Shown: positions 24,989 through 33,262, counted from the stretch's first letter. The stretch: DNA of 64,000 bases from Nocardia puris (GCF_003315035.1 NZ_QNRE01000009.1:186001-250000); one strand, 5' to 3'. The notes: generated by a model from the sequence alone, not told the origin. Numbers and translations are program-made.

Positions 24989-26076
24989 CGGCCGCTCCCG
25001 TCGAATCCGTTGGCGGCCAGGATCGCTTCGATCGAGGGCAGCGGAACCCCCAGGTAGCCGGACTCCAGGCAGTGGTCCAGCAGCAGCCGCAGGTAGTCCT
25101 TGCCGGTCGCGGGTGAGGGTCTGCCGAGCAGGATCTCCGCGCGGGTGGTCTCGAAGTCGAGGCGGCGCCGGAAGTACGTGGTGTACAGGGATCCGATGCG
25201 GCGGTAGTACTCCCGCTCCACCGGCTCGAGATCGTCTTCGGCGAAGGAGGATTCGGGGACGAACGTGGCCACCTCGAACGAGGGGTACTCGGCCAGCACG
25301 TCGGAGACGTCGCGCAGGGAGAGCGTGTCGCGGCCCAGGGCGTGCAGGGTGCGGCCGTGCGCGGAGTCGAAATCCAGCGCGGCGGCGGCGATCACGTCGG
25401 CCACGTGATCCACCGGGGCCAGCGAGAGGGTCGCGTCGTAGCGGCCGGGCAAAGTGCGCAGTTTGCCCTCGACCATCAGTTTCACGACGGTGTAGAGGTT
25501 CTTGTAGTCGCGGATCTCGCCGCCGCCGGTCGCGCCGGTGACGATGCCGGGGCGTACCACCGCCCACTGCAAGCCCCGCTCCCCCGCCTCTCGCACCAGC
25601 TGTTCGGCGCGGAACTTGCTGCGCTCGTAGCCGTTTCCGAAGGTCTGCCCCGCCTCGAGCTCGTCCTCGGTGACGGTGCCGCCGCGCATCCCGCACACGT
25701 AGGCGGTGCTCACGTGCACCAGCGGCACGTCCCAGCGCAGCGCGAGGTCGATGGCGTGGCGCGCGCCCCGCACGTTGAGTTCGTCGTAGACGGCCTCGGT
25801 GGCGTCGAACGCGGTGGTGGCCGCGCAGTGCACCACCAGCCCGACCCGTTCGGCGAGATCGGCCTCGTCGCGCGCGGAGAGCCCCAAACCCGGGCGCCGG
25901 ATGTCGCCCGCGACGGGCATGCCCGCCTCCAGCAGCGTGCCGTCATTGCGCACGATGTCGGCCGCGCTGTGCAGCACCGCCGCCACCGGCCTGCTCGCCG
26001 CCGACAGCCGCGCCACCACCTCGGCACCGACCAGTCCGGTCGCGCCGGTCACCAGGACTGTTTCGCGATCGCTCAT
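24985..26076 (-). CDS. Thioester-reductase-like NAD(P)-dependent SDR
   Basis: A 363-residue extended SDR of the NAD_binding_4/male-sterility type, as in terminal thioester reductases and acyl-CoA reductases. It shows VLVTGATGLVGAEVVARL (residues 8-25), VHCAATTAFD, the catalytic Ser/Tyr/Lys in VHVSTAYVCG and YERSKFRAE, and VVRPGIVTGATGGGE. With an acyl carrier protein encoded just upstream, reductive release or reduction of a carrier-bound acyl chain to an aldehyde or alcohol is the simplest role. The ATG at 26076 sits in one copy of an 18-base direct repeat that also supplies its GAGGGG ribosome site. Its stop overlaps the next gene's ATG. Confidence 0.85.
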   Translation of the reverse strand: MSDRETVLVTGATGLVGAEVVARLSAASRPVAAVLHSAADIVRNDGTLLEAGMPVAGDIRRPGLGLSARDEADLAERVGLVVHCAATTAFDATEAVYDELNVRGARHAIDLALRWDVPLVHVSTAYVCGMRGGTVTEDELEAGQTFGNGYERSKFRAEQLVREAGERGLQWAVVRPGIVTGATGGGEIRDYKNLYTVVKLMVEGKLRTLPGRYDATLSLAPVDHVADVIAAAALDFDSAHGRTLHALGRDTLSLRDVSDVLAEYPSFEVATFVPESSFAEDDLEPVEREYYRRIGSLYTTYFRRRLDFETTRAEILLGRPSPATGKDYLRLLLDHCLESGYLGVPLPSIEAILAANGFDGSGR

Positions 26077-26164
26077 GCCTGCCCCTCGCTGACGCTCGGC
26101 TCCGGCTTGCGCGAAGCGCACTGGCACATGATTCGCTCACCGCGTTCGCTCATGCCTGCCCCTC
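26070..26164. repeat. 18-base direct repeat flanking a mini-ORF
   Basis: CGCTCATGCCTGCCCCTC occurs at 26070-26087 and again at 26147-26164, 77 bases apart. Read on the minus strand each copy is a ribosome site plus start (GAGGGG, then GCAGGC, then ATGAGCG). The second copy starts a 26-codon ORF whose stop overlaps the ATG in the first copy. The segment between also has a short dyad (GCTT-GCGCG-AAGC). This looks like insertion or duplication of a small element inside the operon that kept translational coupling intact. Confidence 0.75.
26073..26153 (-). CDS. Coupled 26-residue mini-ORF
   Basis: An ATG with a GAGGGG ribosome site opens a 26-codon frame (MSERGERIMCQCASRKPEPS then VSEGQA) that ends in a TGA overlapping the start of the reductase gene. 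Its own start overlaps the stop of the 67-residue ORF upstream. The peptide is polar with two Cys. It could be a real peptide, or merely a translatable spacer left by a repeat insertion that carries ribosomes through to the reductase. I recognise no family. Confidence 0.35.
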   Translation of the reverse strand: MSERGERIMCQCASRKPEPSVSEGQA

Positions 26165-26353
26165 CCCGACGTAGTAGGCCGCGCTGCGCCGCACGGTCCG
26201 GACGGCTCGGGTGGGGCGGGATTCGGCAGTCGCGCGCGGACCGGACGCCGGTCGGGTGGTCGCTCCGGCGGCAGTCCCGCCGCACGCCGACATCGCGCCT
26301 TGGGTCCGAGGTGCGCTCCGCCTCAGCTCGGTCAACCGGTGCGCGGGGCTCAT
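26150..26353 (-). CDS. Coupled 67-residue ORF after the carrier protein
   Basis: The ATG at 26353 overlaps the stop of the acyl carrier protein gene (ATGA) and the stop overlaps the mini-ORF start, continuing the chain of coupled genes. The product starts MSPAHRLTELRRSAPRTQGA and is rich in Arg, Thr and Ala, ending AAYYVGEGQA. It is basic, without signal peptide or membrane helix, and has one Cys. No homologue is recognised. Codon bias is weaker than in neighbours, so it may be a spacer or a recently arisen small protein. Confidence 0.4.
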   Translation of the reverse strand: MSPAHRLTELRRSAPRTQGAMSACGGTAAGATTRPASGPRATAESRPTRAVRTVRRSAAYYVGEGQA

Positions 26354-26619
26354 GAGGGCACCTCGCTGGTGGGGCGGGCGGCGCTCGCGCGGTCGACCAG
26401 GGTGATGACCTGGCCGACGCGCAGGACGCCGGCCAGGTCCTCGGGGCGTTGTCTGGGGAGGTCGAAGGCGCGTTCGAGGACGACCGTGAGTTCCATGAGG
26501 CGCAGCGAGTCGAAGCCGAGGTCCTCGATGAGGCGGTGGTCGTCGGCGAGTTCGGCCGGCGGTTCGGGGGCCATGGCCAGGACCAGGCGGCGTACGGCGG
26601 TGGCGGTGTCGGCGGTCAT
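26350..26619 (-). CDS. Acyl carrier protein
   Basis: An 89-residue stand-alone carrier protein. The phosphopantetheine attachment motif is LGFDSLRLMEL with Ser38; the acidic helix pattern and length fit an ACP or PCP-like domain. Its ATG overlaps the stop of the FAAL fusion gene, and its stop overlaps the next small ORF, so its production is tied to the ligase at close to one-to-one. The FAAL activates a fatty acid as acyl-AMP and would load it on this protein; the downstream reductase would act on the carrier-bound thioester. Confidence 0.9.
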   Translation of the reverse strand: MTADTATAVRRLVLAMAPEPPAELADDHRLIEDLGFDSLRLMELTVVLERAFDLPRQRPEDLAGVLRVGQVITLVDRASAARPTSEVPS

Positions 26620-29600
26620 GTCGCCTCGCTTTCACGCAGGTGAGGCTGTTGGCCGCCGCTGGTGAGCAGGTCGCGGGCCTCGTCGAGGGGCAGGTCGGTG
26701 TTCAGGTAGGAGGCCAGGCGCAGCCAGTCGTAGCCGATGGCCAGGGTGCGCCGCCACTGGTCGCGCGAATCGAACGAGGCCGGGAACACGACGGCGGCGT
26801 CGGCCCCGCCCGCCACCCGGCGCACCAGCGCCACGAAATCGTCCAGCGTGGCCAGCGCCGAGGACGTGTCACCACCGGCGGCGAGCAGGTGCGAGAACCG
26901 CACGCGCCGTGCCGAATCCAGCAGTGCCAGCACCTCCGCGCGACCGGACGCGTGCGGAGGCAGCAGGCGCGCTACGGTTGCGGCCGGGGACACGTCGGCG
27001 GGCAGCGGGTGAATACCGAAGGCGGACAGCAGGACTCGCACCGCCATGGCGACCAGCCGGTGCGCGGAGATGTCGGCGACACCGCCCTGGGCGTCCTTGA
27101 CCGCGCCCGCCAGATCCTCCCTGGCGTTCTCCAGCACGATATTCGACCACACCAGATTCAGTGCGCACTCGGTGAACCGGCGCGCGGGCAGCGGGCAGAG
27201 CGTCGCGACGGCCGCGTCGTCGCGGGCCGCGCCGGTGAGCCCGAGCGCGGGCGCGTACGCGCCGGGGACGGGCGTGCAGGGCGCGGCGACCTTGCACATG
27301 GCGAGCGCCGGGCGGATCACTTCCGCACCGCGCCATTGCAGGCCGACCAGGCCCAGACGCACGAATTCGGCCAGGTCGGGCGCGATATCGCGCGGGGCGC
27401 GGGCGAGCACGTCGCGCACGGAGTGCTTGAAGACCACCGAGCGCCACGCGGTGACAGCCTCGGCGGAGAGTACGAACACCTCGGCGTCGTCGCGCAGGAC
27501 GTGCACGCGCCCGCCGATGGTCCACGTCGTCACGCCGGGACGGCGCGCGAACAGCACCCGGTGCGGATCGTCGGCGACGTCGGTGATGCCGAGATCGGCC
27601 ACCAGCGACCAGAATTCGTCCCAAGTGGTGTTCGCGGCGAGGGCGCGTGCCTTGGCCGCGCCGAGGATGCCGGAACCGCCCTGCGGATCACGGCGGCCGT
27701 CGGAACCCTCCTCGCCGTCGCGTCGACCGTCGGAATGCTCCTCGCCGTCGCGCCGGTCGACAGAACCCCCGCCGTCCGCGCGCCGGCCGTCGGAGCTCTC
27801 GCCGCCCACGCGTCGGCTGTCGGCGAACCGATCCACACTCGACGGCAGATCACCCAGGTCTCGATCGTCCACCGTCCAGGCGGCCGGGTCGCTCAGGTCC
27901 CGGTACCGGTCGGCGAACGGGCCACCGAGCCGATCCAGTTGGCGCGGCAGCCATTTCGTCTCGACATAGGTCTCGCCCTGCCGTGCCGCCCACGCCTTCA
28001 CCGCCTGGGTGAGTCCGTCGCGGGCCCATTCGATCGCCTCGTCCTCGGCGCGCAGCGCCCGCAGCGCGACGGCGTAGCGCAGGGCCTGGGTGGCGCGCGC
28101 CGCCCACCAGTCGGCGACGACATCGCGGAACACCCGGTGCGGCAGGATCTCCCGCAGTCCCGCGAGGTCCACCGCGCCGGATCGGACCACGGTGGCGCGC
28201 AGGAAGCGCTGACAGCGGTTGAGCAGGTCCTCGTCCAGCGCGGACGGGTCCGCCTGGGCCGCGCGCTCCAGTTGGCCGCGCAGCTGCGCGAGCGACCGGG
28301 TGCGCACCTCCACCCGGCGGCCATCGATGAACAGCACCGTCGGCAGCGTCGGCAACTGCTCGTCGCCGGGGGCCACCACCAGGAAGTCCACGTCGGAGCC
28401 CTCGTTGCCGAACCCCTCCGCGAGCGAGCCCTCGAACAGCACGGCCGAATCAGCCGGTACGACAACGCTTTCCAGCGCACCGTCGAGCAGCTGCTCGATC
28501 CGCTCGCGCGGCAAGGCGGGGGTGGGCAGGTCGTCGGCGGACCCGGATTCGCTGTGCGCCCCGGCCGCCGTGCCGCCCGGCGCATCGCTGGACACGCCGA
28601 TCACAATCGAATCTCGTTGTGCCGAGGTGGCTTTCGCGTCTGCCGGATGCGTCAGCGCCGAGGTCCCGTCGGCCTCGTGCACCTCCACACCGGTGAGCCC
28701 ACCGTCGCGGAACAGCTGCCACAGGTGACGGCGGCGCGGCTTCCCGCTGGACGTGCGGCGGATGGTGCCGCGCGGACCGGTGACGATCGTGATGGCGGCC
28801 GCCGGACCGAGCTCGCCGCGAATGATCTTGCGGGCCTTGCCGATCCACTCGCCCGAGGGCGCCTCGGCGAACAGCGCGATGCCGGGCGCGCCCACGTCGG
28901 TGAGCGCGACGGCCGCCAATTTGCCTTTGGTGATGCCGGTTTCGCGGGCGACGCGCGATTCCACGTCCTCCATGAACACCGAACGGCCGCGCACCTTCAG
29001 GCTGGTGCCCATGCGGCCGAGCACGAACACCTCACCGCGGTGCAGGAATCCGGCGTCGCCGGAGTAGAGCCTGCCGTCCGCGAGGCGGGTGGCGGCGGTC
29101 GCCGAATCGCCCGTGTAGCCCATCGCCACCGAATCGCCGACGACGACCAGTTCGCCCAGCACACCGTCGGGCAGCTCGCGCCCGTCCTCATCGACGGCGA
29201 GCACAGTCGACTCCGGCGTGGAGTAGCCGAGGCCGGTGATCCAGCCCGCGCCCTCCACCCGGCGCCGGTCGTCGAGGAATTCCTCGGCCAGCACGCCGAC
29301 CGGCTCCCCGAAACGCAGAGTGGGCGTGTCCAGCCGCAGGGCGGTGATCGGCCGGTTCCGCGCCGACGAGGTCACCATGAGCGTGGCCTCCGCCAAGCCG
29401 TAAGCCAGGGTGTAGGCCGGCATCGAGAACCCGCGCGGGCCGGTGAGCGCGGCGAAGGACTGGAGGTCGGCCACCTCGACCGGTTCGGAGCCGACGGCCA
29501 GCGTGCGCCAGCCCGACAGGTCCAGTTCCTCGATCTCCTCCGGCCGGACCCGGTGCGCGACGTAGCCGAGCGCGAACGACGGCGAGGGCGAGTGCTGGGC

Positions 29601-30350
29601 GTGCGCCATGGCGCGCAGCCAGCGCGCCGGGTCGCGGACGAACTGGTCGGGCCGCATCAGGTACAGGTCGCCCTGGTTGGTGACGGTGGTCAGGAACGCG
29701 CCCACCAATCCCATGTCGTGGTACAGCGGCAGCCACGACACCATCGCCTCGCCCGGCCGCCAGTCGATGAGGCGGGAGATCATCGCGACGTTATTGGCCA
29801 GGTTGTGCCAGCTCACCCGTACGCCGCGCGGCGTGCCCGTGGAGCCGGAGGTGAATTGCAGCAGTGCGCACTCGTCCGGCTCACCGAGCACCCGGTCGGC
29901 GGGCGGGTCGGGCAGGTCCGGGCCGATCACCAGCGGTTCGTCGGTGCGTCCCGCCGCCGTCGCCGCACGGCGCACCAGGTCCTCGAACTCCGGCGAGGTG
30001 ACCACCAGTTGCGGTTCGGCGACCGCCAGGATGGACGCGATGTGCGCGATGATCTGCTCGAGATCGCCGAACATCGGCGGCGCGATCGGGGTGAACACCC
30101 CGCCGCACGCCCACACCGCGTAGAACGCGGCGGTACAGGCGAAGCCGGTGGGCATGATGACGCAGGCGCCACCCCCGCTGTCGAGTCCGTGCGCGCGCAT
30201 GAGCGCGGCGATCGACCACGCCTGGTCCGCCAATTCGGGATAACCGCGGAATGCCCAGCCGTCGGCTTCGTCGGCCAGATGCACACCGGTGTCGGCGGCC
30301 GGATGCAGCAACCAATCCCGAACGGCCGCAACGTCTTTGTCAGGTGCCAT
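26616..30350 (-). CDS. Fatty-acyl-AMP ligase-nucleotidyltransferase fusion
   Basis: A 1244-residue three-part protein. Residues 1 to about 555 are an adenylate-forming ligase of FAAL type: FTSGSTGTPRGV (166-177), WLPLYHDMGLVG, YGLAEATLMV (317-326), YSGDAGF, and a C-terminal SSGK with Lys537. Residues about 615-830 contain a polymerase-beta-type nucleotidyltransferase motif, FEGSLAEGF...GSDVDFLVV (Asp653, Asp655), followed by helices like those of kanamycin-type transferases. A charged repeat linker (850-890) leads to a C-terminal domain of about 350 residues that I cannot assign. Ordinary FAALs have about 580 residues. The start at 30350 lies 11 bases inside the upstream gene and the stop overlaps the ACP start. 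The fusion is the most distinctive protein of the operon. Confidence 0.87.
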   Translation of the reverse strand: MAPDKDVAAVRDWLLHPAADTGVHLADEADGWAFRGYPELADQAWSIAALMRAHGLDSGGGACVIMPTGFACTAAFYAVWACGGVFTPIAPPMFGDLEQIIAHIASILAVAEPQLVVTSPEFEDLVRRAATAAGRTDEPLVIGPDLPDPPADRVLGEPDECALLQFTSGSTGTPRGVRVSWHNLANNVAMISRLIDWRPGEAMVSWLPLYHDMGLVGAFLTTVTNQGDLYLMRPDQFVRDPARWLRAMAHAQHSPSPSFALGYVAHRVRPEEIEELDLSGWRTLAVGSEPVEVADLQSFAALTGPRGFSMPAYTLAYGLAEATLMVTSSARNRPITALRLDTPTLRFGEPVGVLAEEFLDDRRRVEGAGWITGLGYSTPESTVLAVDEDGRELPDGVLGELVVVGDSVAMGYTGDSATAATRLADGRLYSGDAGFLHRGEVFVLGRMGTSLKVRGRSVFMEDVESRVARETGITKGKLAAVALTDVGAPGIALFAEAPSGEWIGKARKIIRGELGPAAAITIVTGPRGTIRRTSSGKPRRRHLWQLFRDGGLTGVEVHEADGTSALTHPADAKATSAQRDSIVIGVSSDAPGGTAAGAHSESGSADDLPTPALPRERIEQLLDGALESVVVPADSAVLFEGSLAEGFGNEGSDVDFLVVAPGDEQLPTLPTVLFIDGRRVEVRTRSLAQLRGQLERAAQADPSALDEDLLNRCQRFLRATVVRSGAVDLAGLREILPHRVFRDVVADWWAARATQALRYAVALRALRAEDEAIEWARDGLTQAVKAWAARQGETYVETKWLPRQLDRLGGPFADRYRDLSDPAAWTVDDRDLGDLPSSVDRFADSRRVGGESSDGRRADGGGSVDRRDGEEHSDGRRDGEEGSDGRRDPQGGSGILGAAKARALAANTTWDEFWSLVADLGITDVADDPHRVLFARRPGVTTWTIGGRVHVLRDDAEVFVLSAEAVTAWRSVVFKHSVRDVLARAPRDIAPDLAEFVRLGLVGLQWRGAEVIRPALAMCKVAAPCTPVPGAYAPALGLTGAARDDAAVATLCPLPARRFTECALNLVWSNIVLENAREDLAGAVKDAQGGVADISAHRLVAMAVRVLLSAFGIHPLPADVSPAATVARLLPPHASGRAEVLALLDSARRVRFSHLLAAGGDTSSALATLDDFVALVRRVAGGADAAVVFPASFDSRDQWRRTLAIGYDWLRLASYLNTDLPLDEARDLLTSGGQQPHLRESEAT
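27681..27803 (-). repeat. Asp-Gly-Arg-Arg linker repeat inside the FAAL fusion
   Basis: Residues about 850-890 repeat units of the form S-D-G-R-R-D-G-E-E, giving imperfect DNA repeats of roughly 30-36 bases. The stretch is highly charged and probably a flexible tether between the nucleotidyltransferase part and the unknown C-terminal domain. Repeat number may vary among strains. Confidence 0.75.
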
Positions 30351-33057
30351 CGCCGTGATCTCCTTCGGACAGCACAGTAACCGTTCCCGCGGTCCCGTCG
30401 ACCCGAATCCGCATACTGGTCCGTATCTTTCTCGTGACGTCGCGGACCTGCACGACCGTCGGGACGCCCAGTTCGCGCGCCACGATCGCGACGTGGGTGA
30501 GCGGGCTGCCGCGCTCGATCACCAGCGCCGACGCCGAGGGCAGCGCCGCCACCCACCCGGGATCGGTGCGGTAGGCCACCAGGATGCCGCCCGCGACGTC
30601 ACTCGGCTCGTCCACCACCACCGCCGCGCCCTCCACGACGCCCGCCGCCGAAGGGGTGCCCTCCAGCACGGTGCCCGCGGTCGCGGCCGGGGTGTCGGTG
30701 ATCGGCACCCAACCCTGCTCGGCCAGTTCGGCCCGGCCGAAGGCGTCGCCGTGGGTGACGAAACGGGCGGGCGCGACCAGTTCGGCGTCCGGACCGCGCC
30801 GCGCCTTGCGGGCCGCGACCAGACCGCGCAGCGCGGCGGTGTCCGCGCCCTCGTAGCAGCCGCGCAGTTCGTGCACGGTGAGGTAGAAGACGTCGCCGAA
30901 CTCGTCGAGCACGTCGCGCGCCACCAGATCGCGGCCCATGGCGCGGATCATCCGCTTGACCATGCCGAACGCCCTGGTGCGGCAGAAGCGCAGCCGTTCG
31001 CGGTGGGCGGCGCACCGCGACACCTTGGCGCGCAACCGCTCGTAGACGCGGCGCCGGACGCCGCCCAGGTGCGCGTTCAGGTAGTCCTCGGCGTCGCCGC
31101 GCCGGTCGTCGGGCGCGGCCTCGCCCACCCGGCCGAGCGCGCTGCGCAGCATGATGAACAGCCCGGACGGGTCCTCGCGCAGATCGGGGGTCTCGAGCTT
31201 GAGTTCGTCCAGGCTGCGGTAGCCGTAGCGATCGAGATAGGCGTCGACCTCGGCGCGGAAGGCGGGATAGTCGTCCAGCTTCGCCCACATCTCGCCGGGC
31301 GGGGTGGTGCGCACCAGCTCGGCGAGCGCCGGATCGGCGTGCACCGAGCGGGCCAGCGCGGTCATGGCGCGGGCGGGTTCGGCCGACTCCACGTCGGAGC
31401 CCGGACCCACCACCGCGTACAGGAACCACTCCGGGGCCTTGGGCAGGAAGAGCTTGGTGAGGATGTAGAGCGCGCCGGTGCAGGTGAGCAGAATCGCGTC
31501 CAGCACCATCAGCGGGCCCCAGCGTCGCACCAGGTCGCGATCCACCTCGCGGTAGGCCGTGTAGGCCCGCTCGCCGGAGAGGTTCGCGTAGTCGAGGGCG
31601 TCGTAGCGGTCGTACACGCGGTAGAACTCGTCGAGGAACCGCTCCACCAGCGCGTCGATGCCGAACAGGCGGCGCAGGTAGGTCACCGTGGTCACCGCCC
31701 GCGAGCGCGCCTTGGCGATCGGGTTGCGGAAAGTGAAGGGCCGCAACGTCTTCGCGATCTCATCGGGCAGCGGTTCGTCGACGCCGAGCGCCGCCTCGAG
31801 CACCTTGCGGTTGAGCGGATAGCCGGGCGCGATGCCGACCATGCGATACCAGTGCAGCAGGTTGTAGTAGACCCGGCCGTGAAAGTAGCCGAGCAGCACG
31901 GGAGTCCACGCCTCGGTCTGGCGCACCTGCGCGGGTGGTACCCGCAAAGACTCGGCGTAGCCGCGATATACGCGGCCGTAGATGTCGGCCGCCGTGGTGT
32001 AGGTGAGCGGAGACGTGATGCCGCTGAAGCTTTCGATGATGTTGGAGTTGTCCCAGATGCGCATCTCCCCGGGCGCCAGCGTTTCACCCGCGCCGCGCAA
32101 CAGCGCCGCCGCGCGCCGGGCGGGCGCGAGCGGGGTGGTGATCGGGCGGGACTGGAGCACCCAGACCCCCACGTCGTCGATCGCCCACTCCACGTCCTGC
32201 GGTGCGCCGCAGACGATTTCGATCTTGCGGCCCAGCTCCACCAGTTCGGCGAGCTCCGCGTCGGTGAGCGCGGCGGCACCGCGCGCGGCGGCGTCGACGT
32301 CAGCGATCGCGCAGCCCTGCTCCGCCCCGGGTGTGTAGCTGCGCTCCTTGTCGCCGACCACGGTGTCGAGCACGACGCCCGAATCCTTGTCCACCACCGT
32401 GGTGTCCGCGTCGACCGCGCCGGACACCAGACCCTCCCCGAGCCCGTACACCGCGCTGACGACCATCTCGTCGGACGCGCCGGTGCTCGGGTTCGCGGTG
32501 AACAACACGCCGCTCACCCGCGCCGACACCAGCCGCTGCACCACCACCGCGGGCGCTCCGCCGCGCGGCAGGTCGCGCGCGAACGCGTAGCGGGTGGACC
32601 GTTCCGAGAACGCCGACGCCCAACAGTCACGCACCCGGTCGGCCACCGCGTCGGCGCCGTTCACGTTGAGGAACGAGTCGAACTGTCCCGCGTAGGAGTG
32701 GGCGTCGCCGTCCTCGGCCACCGTGGACGAGCGCACCGCCACCGGGCCGCCGCCGAGGTCGGCGTACGCGCGGTCGATCAACTCCCGCAACGCGGCGGGC
32801 AGCGGTGCGGCGGTGATCGCGGCACGCAGCTCCGCGGACGCGGCGACCGCGCGGTCCTGGTCCTCGATCCGCGCGAACTCGGCGATCGCGGCGTCCACCC
32901 CGCTCTCGGCGGCGAAGGCCGCGAACACGTCGGTGCCGAGCGCCACCCATTCGGGCACCCGGAAACCGCCGTTGTGCACCCTGTGCAGTCCGCGCGCCTT
33001 GCCGCCCGCCAGCGGGCCGATCGTCGAGCTGTCGTTCCACGAACCGAGTACCTGCAC
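30340..33057 (-). CDS. PEP-synthase / rifampicin-phosphotransferase-like enzyme
   Basis: A 905-residue dikinase-type protein. The N-terminal ATP-grasp half shows GGKARGLHRVHNGGFRVPEW, VAVRSSTVAEDG, AGQFDSFLNV, SGVLFTANPSTG, YGLGEGLVSG and WVLQSRPIT. The C-terminal swivelling phosphohistidine domain shows ERGSPLTHVAIVARELGVPT, whose His in the T-H-x-A-I-V-A-R-E-L motif carries the phosphate. It lacks the PEP/pyruvate barrel of true PEP synthases, so it more resembles rifampicin phosphotransferase, which phosphorylates a small-molecule alcohol. GTG at 33057 is chosen for the GGGAG seven bases upstream; an in-frame ATG at 33105 is possible. It heads the coupled operon. Confidence 0.85.
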   Translation of the reverse strand: MQVLGSWNDSSTIGPLAGGKARGLHRVHNGGFRVPEWVALGTDVFAAFAAESGVDAAIAEFARIEDQDRAVAASAELRAAITAAPLPAALRELIDRAYADLGGGPVAVRSSTVAEDGDAHSYAGQFDSFLNVNGADAVADRVRDCWASAFSERSTRYAFARDLPRGGAPAVVVQRLVSARVSGVLFTANPSTGASDEMVVSAVYGLGEGLVSGAVDADTTVVDKDSGVVLDTVVGDKERSYTPGAEQGCAIADVDAAARGAAALTDAELAELVELGRKIEIVCGAPQDVEWAIDDVGVWVLQSRPITTPLAPARRAAALLRGAGETLAPGEMRIWDNSNIIESFSGITSPLTYTTAADIYGRVYRGYAESLRVPPAQVRQTEAWTPVLLGYFHGRVYYNLLHWYRMVGIAPGYPLNRKVLEAALGVDEPLPDEIAKTLRPFTFRNPIAKARSRAVTTVTYLRRLFGIDALVERFLDEFYRVYDRYDALDYANLSGERAYTAYREVDRDLVRRWGPLMVLDAILLTCTGALYILTKLFLPKAPEWFLYAVVGPGSDVESAEPARAMTALARSVHADPALAELVRTTPPGEMWAKLDDYPAFRAEVDAYLDRYGYRSLDELKLETPDLREDPSGLFIMLRSALGRVGEAAPDDRRGDAEDYLNAHLGGVRRRVYERLRAKVSRCAAHRERLRFCRTRAFGMVKRMIRAMGRDLVARDVLDEFGDVFYLTVHELRGCYEGADTAALRGLVAARKARRGPDAELVAPARFVTHGDAFGRAELAEQGWVPITDTPAATAGTVLEGTPSAAGVVEGAAVVVDEPSDVAGGILVAYRTDPGWVAALPSASALVIERGSPLTHVAIVARELGVPTVVQVRDVTRKIRTSMRIRVDGTAGTVTVLSEGDHGDGT

Positions 33058-33262
33058 GCATCTCTCCCGTCGACCCTGCTCAGCGCGCCGGAACGGGATA
33101 CTCACCGCGCGCGGGAAATCAGGGCTTGTCTGGATATATCCGAGATTTGGCCGTGACGTTAGCCGTCAAACATGTGGTACCAGTTCACAGACAGTTCGTC
33201 GCGCGGCGCGCGGCACCGTTATGCTGCGGTCAGTTCGTGGGTTCGGTAAGGAGTGATTCGGC
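33058..33262. promoter_or_regulatory. Divergent promoter region of the main operon
   Basis: A 205-base spacer between the phosphotransferase-like gene (minus) and the EspG-like gene (plus). Its middle (33115-33215) is clearly A/T-richer than the flanks and contains the perfect palindrome GGATATATCC at 33132-33141. Being the only sizeable spacer upstream of the ten-ORF chain, it should hold its promoter; I cannot fix the hexamers. The EspG-like gene has AAGGAG about nine bases before its GTG. Confidence 0.45.

Noticed and set aside
26073..26353. A transposon or IS remnant between ACP and reductase
   Set aside because: The 18-base direct repeats are suggestive, but there are no terminal inverted repeats and no transposase sequence; recorded as a small repeat of unknown origin instead.
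26640..30380. A plus-strand open frame of over 1200 codons opposite the FAAL fusion gene
   Set aside because: It mirrors the codon bias of the minus-strand gene (G+C-rich third positions produce long antisense frames), is full of Arg/Gly/His/Gln low-complexity sequence and has no domain signature.
23085..33057. A gamma-butyrolactone signalling locus
   Set aside because: AfsA-like protein is present, but no ArpA-type receptor, no butenolide phosphatase and no pseudo-receptor gene is in the window; the operon looks biosynthetic.
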